Shown one piece after another: positions 5,920-8,077 of a stretch of DNA of 8,077 nt (within the stretch, counting starts at the first letter, position 1; every line of letters begins with the position of its first letter). The stretch spans positions 1-8,077 of the forward strand of contig CANRPV010000064.1 in the NCBI GenBank assembly GCA_947632575.1, read 5' to 3'. The translations under genes were made by a program, and so were the position numbers. The stretch comes from an uncultured Eggerthellaceae bacterium (lineage in GTDB: Bacteria > Actinomycetota > Coriobacteriia > Coriobacteriales > Eggerthellaceae). The notes below the pieces were generated by a model. It did not search any database, was not told the origin of the DNA, and saw only the letters and a list, made by a program, of their open reading frames with translations.

Positions 5920-8077
5920 ATGGCCGAAAACCCGTTTGAATCCATACTGGATGTCGATGGAACCCTTTATCGCTACTATCCGGTAGCTGGCATTAAGGGA
6001 AGTGAGGAGCTTCCTTACTGCCTCTCGGTTCTCCTTGAGAACGTTTTGCGCAATGCCCGAACCGAAGAGGAGGGGCGCGAGCTCGCCCAGCGTATCATTG
6101 ACGCCGCTTTGGCGGGTCAAGCGGGTGATGAGGTAGAATTTGCTCCCGCGCGCGTACTGTTCCAAGACTTCACCGGTGTGCCGGTATTCGTTGACTTCGC
6201 CGCCATGCGCGAAGCGTTTGCCGATCTTGGTGGTGATCCCCAGACAATCAATCCGAAGGTCCCCTGCGATCTGGTGATCGATCACTCGGTCATAGCCGAC
6301 GAGGCGGGGACAGCGGATTCTCTCGATGAGAATATGAGCTTGGAGTTCGATCGCAACCAAGAACGCTATGAGTTTTTGAAATGGTCTCAGCGCTCTTTCA
6401 AAAACGTGCGCATCGTGCCTCCGGGAAGGGGTATTTGTCACCAGCTCAACATTGAGCAGTTTGCCAAGGTCGTTATGACTTCCACGGAAGGCCAGGATGC
6501 ACCCCTTGCCTATTTCGATACCTTGGTCGGTACCGATAGTCACACGCCGACCGCGAACGGTATCGGCGTTTTAGGCTGGGGAGTAGGCGGTATCGAGGCC
6601 GAGGCGGCGGCCTTAGGTCAGCCCATTACCACGCTGGTACCTCGGGTGATCGGCGTGAAGCTCACGGGGAACTTGCGGCCCGGAGTTGCGGCCATGGATG
6701 TCGCTCTCACCTTTGCCGAGATGCTGCGCGCTAAAGGCGTCGTCGGCTGCTTCGTCGAATGTTTTGGCGAGGGCGTGAAAGCGCTGAGCGCCACCCAGCG
6801 GGCTTGTATATCAAACATGACGCCTGAGTATGGATCTACCTGCACGCTCTTTCCCGTCGATGACAATACCCTTGACTACCTACGTTTGACTGGACGCAGC
6901 GAAGAAAGCCTCACTCTGATCAAAGCTTACGCTCAAGCCCAGGGATGCTGGGGCTCGGATTTTGGCAGCTCCAGGCGTTATGCCGAGGTGATTGAGCTGG
7001 ATTTGTCCCAGGTGGTTCCCTCTATCGCTGGTCCCTCGCGACCGCATGAGCGTATGGATTTAGCTGCCATGGCATCGCGTTTCCCGCAGATATGCGCCGA
7101 TCGCAAGCTCGAAGATATCGAGGTGGAGATCGATGTGCTTGGTGAGAACCAAAGGCTTCGCCATGGCGCGCTCGCCATTGCCGCGGTGACCTCGTGCACG
7201 ACGGCGACGGATCCTGCCATGATGCTAGATGCCGGTTTGCTCGCCCGCAACGCGGCGAAGAAGGGACTCAAGCCGAAGCCCTGGGTGAAGACCATCTTCG
7301 CGCCTGGCTCTCACGCCACCACGCTTCTGCTTGAGCAGACCGGTCTGCAGTCATATCTTAACGAGCTTGGCTTTTTCACCTGCGGCTTTGGTTGCATGAG
7401 CTGCATCGGCAACTCGGGGCCGCTCATGGCCTCCATGCATGCCATCGCCAATGATATTGAGCTTGCCAGCGTTCTTTCGGGAAACCGGAACTTCGAGGGA
7501 CGAATCTCTCCCGACGTATCACAAAATTATCTGACCGCTCCGGCGCGGGTTATTGCTTACGCGATCGCCGGAACGATGAACATAGATCTGATGAATGAAC
7601 CGCTGGGCTTTGACGATGAGGGCAATCCAGTCTATTTCGAGGATATTCAATCCGATCCGGAGGAGCTTAGCGAGCTTCTCAAGGAATTTGTGAACCCCGA
7701 GCTCTTCGCCTTGGGATCTGAAGGTACCTATGAGGGCTCCGAGTCTTGGCAGAACCTAGATGCGGCGCCAAGCGATGTGTTTGCTTGGGATCCGGTTTCG
7801 ACCTACGTACGCAAGCCCCCTTACTTTGATGGTATGCAAGCCGAGGCTCCAACGCCAAAGCCTATCACCGATGCGGCTATACTCGCCAGCTTCGGCGATT
7901 TCATCACCACTGATCATATTTCGCCGGCCGGAGCCATCGCGCTCGATATGCCAGCCGCCCGCTATCTGGGTGAGCATGGCGTGGCCATCAGCGATTTCAA
8001 CACTTACGGCGCCCGTCGCGGAAACCATGAGGTGATGATGAGGGGTACTTTCGCCAATGTGAAATTGCAGAATAGGC
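5920..8077 (+). CDS. acnA: Aconitate hydratase A (aconitase), 3' end cut by window edge
   Basis: An open frame of 719 codons running off the window, about 80% of the usual 890-900 residue AcnA/IRP1-type aconitase. It interconverts citrate and isocitrate with a 4Fe-4S cluster. Cluster ligands are C426 (TSCT) and C492 and C495 (GCMSCIGNSG). Active-site residues are in place: Q82 (FQDFTG), D121-H122 (IDHS), GICHQLN, D206-S207-H208 (GTDSHT), N522, R523 and R528 (NRNFEGR), and D665 to S668 (TDHIS). The visible part covers domains 1-3 and the start of the linker (RRGNHEVMMRGTFAN); the C-terminal swivel domain is outside. The start ATG 5920 has AGGA at 5907-5910, and the gene begins 16 bases after the dehydrogenase stop codon, so the two are probably co-transcribed and act in consecutive steps. 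One oddity: after the first ligand Cys the usual TNTSNP reads TTATDP. No frameshift was found. Confidence 0.96.
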   Translation, partial: MAENPFESILDVDGTLYRYYPVAGIKGSEELPYCLSVLLENVLRNARTEEEGRELAQRIIDAALAGQAGDEVEFAPARVLFQDFTGVPVFVDFAAMREAFADLGGDPQTINPKVPCDLVIDHSVIADEAGTADSLDENMSLEFDRNQERYEFLKWSQRSFKNVRIVPPGRGICHQLNIEQFAKVVMTSTEGQDAPLAYFDTLVGTDSHTPTANGIGVLGWGVGGIEAEAAALGQPITTLVPRVIGVKLTGNLRPGVAAMDVALTFAEMLRAKGVVGCFVECFGEGVKALSATQRACISNMTPEYGSTCTLFPVDDNTLDYLRLTGRSEESLTLIKAYAQAQGCWGSDFGSSRRYAEVIELDLSQVVPSIAGPSRPHERMDLAAMASRFPQICADRKLEDIEVEIDVLGENQRLRHGALAIAAVTSCTTATDPAMMLDAGLLARNAAKKGLKPKPWVKTIFAPGSHATTLLLEQTGLQSYLNELGFFTCGFGCMSCIGNSGPLMASMHAIANDIELASVLSGNRNFEGRISPDVSQNYLTAPARVIAYAIAGTMNIDLMNEPLGFDDEGNPVYFEDIQSDPEELSELLKEFVNPELFALGSEGTYEGSESWQNLDAAPSDVFAWDPVSTYVRKPPYFDGMQAEAPTPKPITDAAILASFGDFITTDHISPAGAIALDMPAARYLGEHGVAISDFNTYGARRGNHEVMMRGTFANVKLQNR

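Noticed and set aside
5905..6543. Open frame of 212 codons on the minus strand.
   Set aside because: It is antisense to the well-conserved start of aconitase and resembles no family I know.

Overview
The window looks like a piece of a chromosome from a moderately GC-rich actinomycete-type bacterium. The class Coriobacteriia is my best guess, from the style of the rRNA and the proteins; this is an inference and I could not test it. Everything recognisable is on the + strand.

Layout. (1) Positions 1 to about 555 hold the end of an rRNA operon: the 3' part of 23S rRNA, a short spacer, a complete 5S rRNA, and an extended 5S end stem running into a T-run that probably ends transcription. (2) 752-2632 encodes a large membrane acyltransferase with a C-terminal SGNH esterase-like domain, of the type that O-acetylates cell-wall or surface glycans. 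(3) 2615-2774 is a degenerate 16-bp tandem repeat that starts inside the last codons of that gene and fills most of the gap behind it. (4) 2893-4059 encodes a secreted coiled-coil protein of the PcsB/CwlO type with a lysozyme-like C-terminal domain, closed by a strong hairpin terminator at 4097-4140. (5) 4187-8077 (running off the edge) is a tight cluster of a small HEAT-repeat-like protein, an NAD-type isocitrate dehydrogenase and an aconitase A. Gaps are 19 and 16 bases, so these three are probably one operon.

How the genes fit together. Aconitase converts citrate to isocitrate, and the dehydrogenase oxidises isocitrate to 2-oxoglutarate. Together they form the oxidative arm of the TCA cycle, which supplies 2-oxoglutarate for glutamate synthesis. 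The HEAT-like protein leads this cluster and has no known role. The acyltransferase and the coiled-coil hydrolase candidate both point to cell-envelope work but have separate transcription signals.

No mobile element, CRISPR array, phage gene or tRNA was seen. The least ordinary feature is the 16-bp repeat array; the HEAT-like gene in front of the TCA pair and the unusual domain pairing of the wall protein come next. I found no clear evidence of a new multi-gene system.
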